Source: Cycas panzhihuaensis (Eukaryota; Cycadophyta). Taken from it: a stretch of 64,000 nt of DNA. Positions 62,073-64,000 of the stretch are shown here, piece after piece. The stretch spans positions 245,961,741 to 246,025,740 of the forward strand of contig CM041465.1 in assembly GCA_023213395.1 (NCBI GenBank), given 5' to 3'. Numbering within the stretch: the first letter of the stretch is position 1; every line of letters starts with the position of its first letter. The notes beneath the pieces were generated by a model. It was not told the DNA's origin and did no database searches. It worked only from the letters and a program-made list of their open reading frames with translations. The translations under genes and the position numbers were made by a program.

Positions 62073-64000
62073 CATACTGTTTCCCGGCTTCCGGGAATGG
62101 ATACGGAATCACCGACTTAGGTAAGTGTAGGTATGTTTCTCGCACTATCATCGCTTTCTTTTGATGAGTGTTTGCTTGCATGTCAGCATGTGTGTGGCTT
62201 TGTAGGCGACTTTGTCCTCGTCTACACTTATTTTAGCCTATGATGACTATAGCAGGGGCACACTCCTAGCGAGTGTAGCACCCTGGTGGCCACTCCACTT
62301 CCCGCATTTGCCCTCCTCACTCCAGGATCCACTAGGTTTGCGCCACCTCTGCTCGTGTGATGACCCGTCATCGTTTGGTCGACTTGCCACCCTATTTGAG
62401 CCTTATTTTTGCTCCTTTGGACCCGTCTGTTGGCTTGTTTACCCCCGAGTAGGTGTCTCAGCCCCCTATTAGCCCTTTTGGTCATCTGCCCCTAGCCTAA
62501 GCTAGCTGGCCGGGCCTATTTTTGCCTCTGGGTTCGTACCGCGGCGATTTTTGCATCACGGAACATCAGCACTGCCGGACTTTGTAGCGACGGCATTCTA
62601 ATTTATTTTTTTAAATCCGCCGTGGTAATTTTGCATTTATTGCGAAACTGCCACGTGGCTCGCGACTTAACTCTCTTCCAGCCACGCCCTAATCGCTCGC
62701 TTTAGGGTTTGAGTTGGCTACTTAAGTCATGACCTACTCATTTTTAAAGACTTTTTGCTCACTTTCAAAATTGCTCCTCAAGAAACAAGGTCAGGCTCTT
62801 CTTCTCTCCGCCCTGCTATCACAGGACCTGCGCCTCTCCTACAGCGCCTAGCTCTCCTTTGGTGTGGCTAGGACATTCTCCCAGCCCTTCACACACCTTA
62901 GAGAGGGCCCCTTGGAGAGGTTTCAGTGGATTCTCGCCCCGGGCAGCCATCAAGGGTTCCAAGTGCAGGTGTTTCCTGTCCAACCTCCTTAGCAGGGTCC
63001 CAAACCTGCTGCACTTCAGATTTGGGCTGATTTCTCAGCCCCTCTTCGCTGCCCCTTGGCTGAGGTAAGTCCCTTGCCTCCTTCACTTAGGTATTTCTTG
63101 ATTTGAATTATTTTTCTTATGATATTAATGCTCCATCTTGCTTGCTCCATGCTTGTCCTTGTGGGTTTGGCTTTCTTCCTTTTAGTGGGTTGCTTTGCCA
63201 CTGTCTTTGTGCCTCTTGCCTACATTTGTTGTTCAAGGCAGCGGCATTGAGGGTTAGCATAGGCTTTGGGAAGGAGCTGGGTGGATTCCGTACCACCTTC
63301 CACGCTCCCTAAGCGGCTCTAAGCCCCCCAAATCCTCCCTCTCACCTCGTGCTATCCTTGGCATACAAACAAGGGCTTGTTGGCCCTCTTTTAGCCACTG
63401 AAACCAGCGCTGTCACAAGTTGCAGCACTGATTTGAGGGCTTGGGTTCAGGTTTGGGCAACTCACGTAAGTCCCAACCGCTAGTCCTTGTCCAACTTTCT
63501 TCCCGGTAACCCAGTTTGCTCCTCATAGCATCCCGGTCCGCTGTAGGTGTTCTTTGGCTCCCCTTCATCTTCTTGCTGCCGTTTCCAGCCATTTCTCTTG
63601 GCCTCGCCCTTGCTGCCTTGTGGCTCTTGGGGGGAGGGTAGGGTGTTATTTGCGGGAGGTGGGCCACTCCGAGGCTTACCGGTCACTTACCTTTGCTTTG
63701 GTTACCCTCTTTTATGTACTTTCATCATTGGATTGATACTAACATATGTATGTTTAGATTCATATTTGTATTATATAAATATATATTGTTAGAATCTTGT
63801 ATCGCATGTTAGTACCCTTTCTCCAGAAAGGGGGAGGTTGCCATTAGTTGCAGGTACTTGAGGAGCGTGGAGGATATTATCCGTTAGCTCCGTTGCCAGT
63901 AAGTGCCGTCGCGTACATCGTACTTTCACGCTTCTTCAGTTATTAGCATCTACTTCCTTTCTTTCCTTGGCATTGCATTTAGTACTTTTCCGGGGAAGGT
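62073..64000 (+). repeat. Second copy of the GC-rich long repeat (3' LTR or independent insertion), right end off-window
   Basis: Aligns collinearly with 58650-60597, at an offset of about 3.42 kb. Starts TGTTTCCCGG, with a perfect TTCCCGG/CCGGGAA hairpin that is broken in the first copy. It contains the G-box at 62651, AGGTAAGT strings at 62117 and 63063, and an AGAAAGGGGGAGG end region matching CTTTCGGGAGGGAGAA at 60432. Short open frames on both strands are not credible genes. Confidence 0.65.

Noticed and set aside
62859-63792. Cluster of short open frames suggesting a host gene
   Set aside because: Both strands are open because of high GC and the region is the second copy of a long repeat; no protein family recognised.

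Overview
The window looks like gene-poor, repeat-packed nuclear DNA from a seed plant with a large genome. I found no host gene, rRNA, tRNA gene or CRISPR array. Nearly every recognisable coding stretch is a decayed LTR-retrotransposon: Ty1/copia elements primed by initiator tRNA-Met, Ty3/gypsy elements, and non-autonomous derivatives. The DNA is very AT-rich and the decay is dominated by C-to-T and G-to-A changes (Gln and Trp codons turned into stops, catalytic Asp turned into Asn), as expected for long-methylated plant repeats. The last 5.4 kb is clearly more GC-rich and is a different kind of element.

Layout. 1-1.8 kb: 5' end of a minus-strand LTR element (LTR 1441-1825) that cuts the reverse transcriptase (RT) of a plus-strand copia element (1829-3710). 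3.7-10.07 kb: a minus-strand copia element (pol, gag, a long leader with a 319-bp AT microsatellite, PBS, LTR). 10.1-33.1 kb: a plus-strand Ty3/gypsy element carrying, in its gag zinc-knuckle region, a minus-strand large non-autonomous LTR element (here called LARD). A segment of this nested pair is present as three direct tandem copies of about 6.4 kb. The middle copy also carries a younger 2.3-kb gag-only LTR element with a perfect 5-bp target-site duplication. 33.1-39.6 kb: a minus-strand copia element interrupted by a 3.07-kb gag-only LTR element and by a GC-rich insert. 39.6-43.1 kb: AT-rich DNA without genes, with an (AG)37 tract and a 2 x 163-bp tandem repeat. 43.1-48.2 kb: a nearly full-length dead copia gag-pol (plus). 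48.3-49.6 kb: a copia fragment (minus). 49.6-54.2 kb: the 5' half of a copia element (plus) with a 2.8-kb leader. 54.2-58.6 kb: a minus-strand gypsy element with a chromodomain-like tail. 58.6-64 kb: a GC-rich element whose long repeat (probable 2.6-kb LTR) is present in two direct copies, the second running off the window.

Nothing here appears able to transpose on its own. Its value is as a stratified record: gypsy insertion, then LARD insertion into gag, then decay, then tandem triplication, then later insertions, copy-specific deletions and microsatellite growth. Two unrelated families also share an odd LTR design, with a second primer-binding site buried 31-34 bp inside the LTR end.
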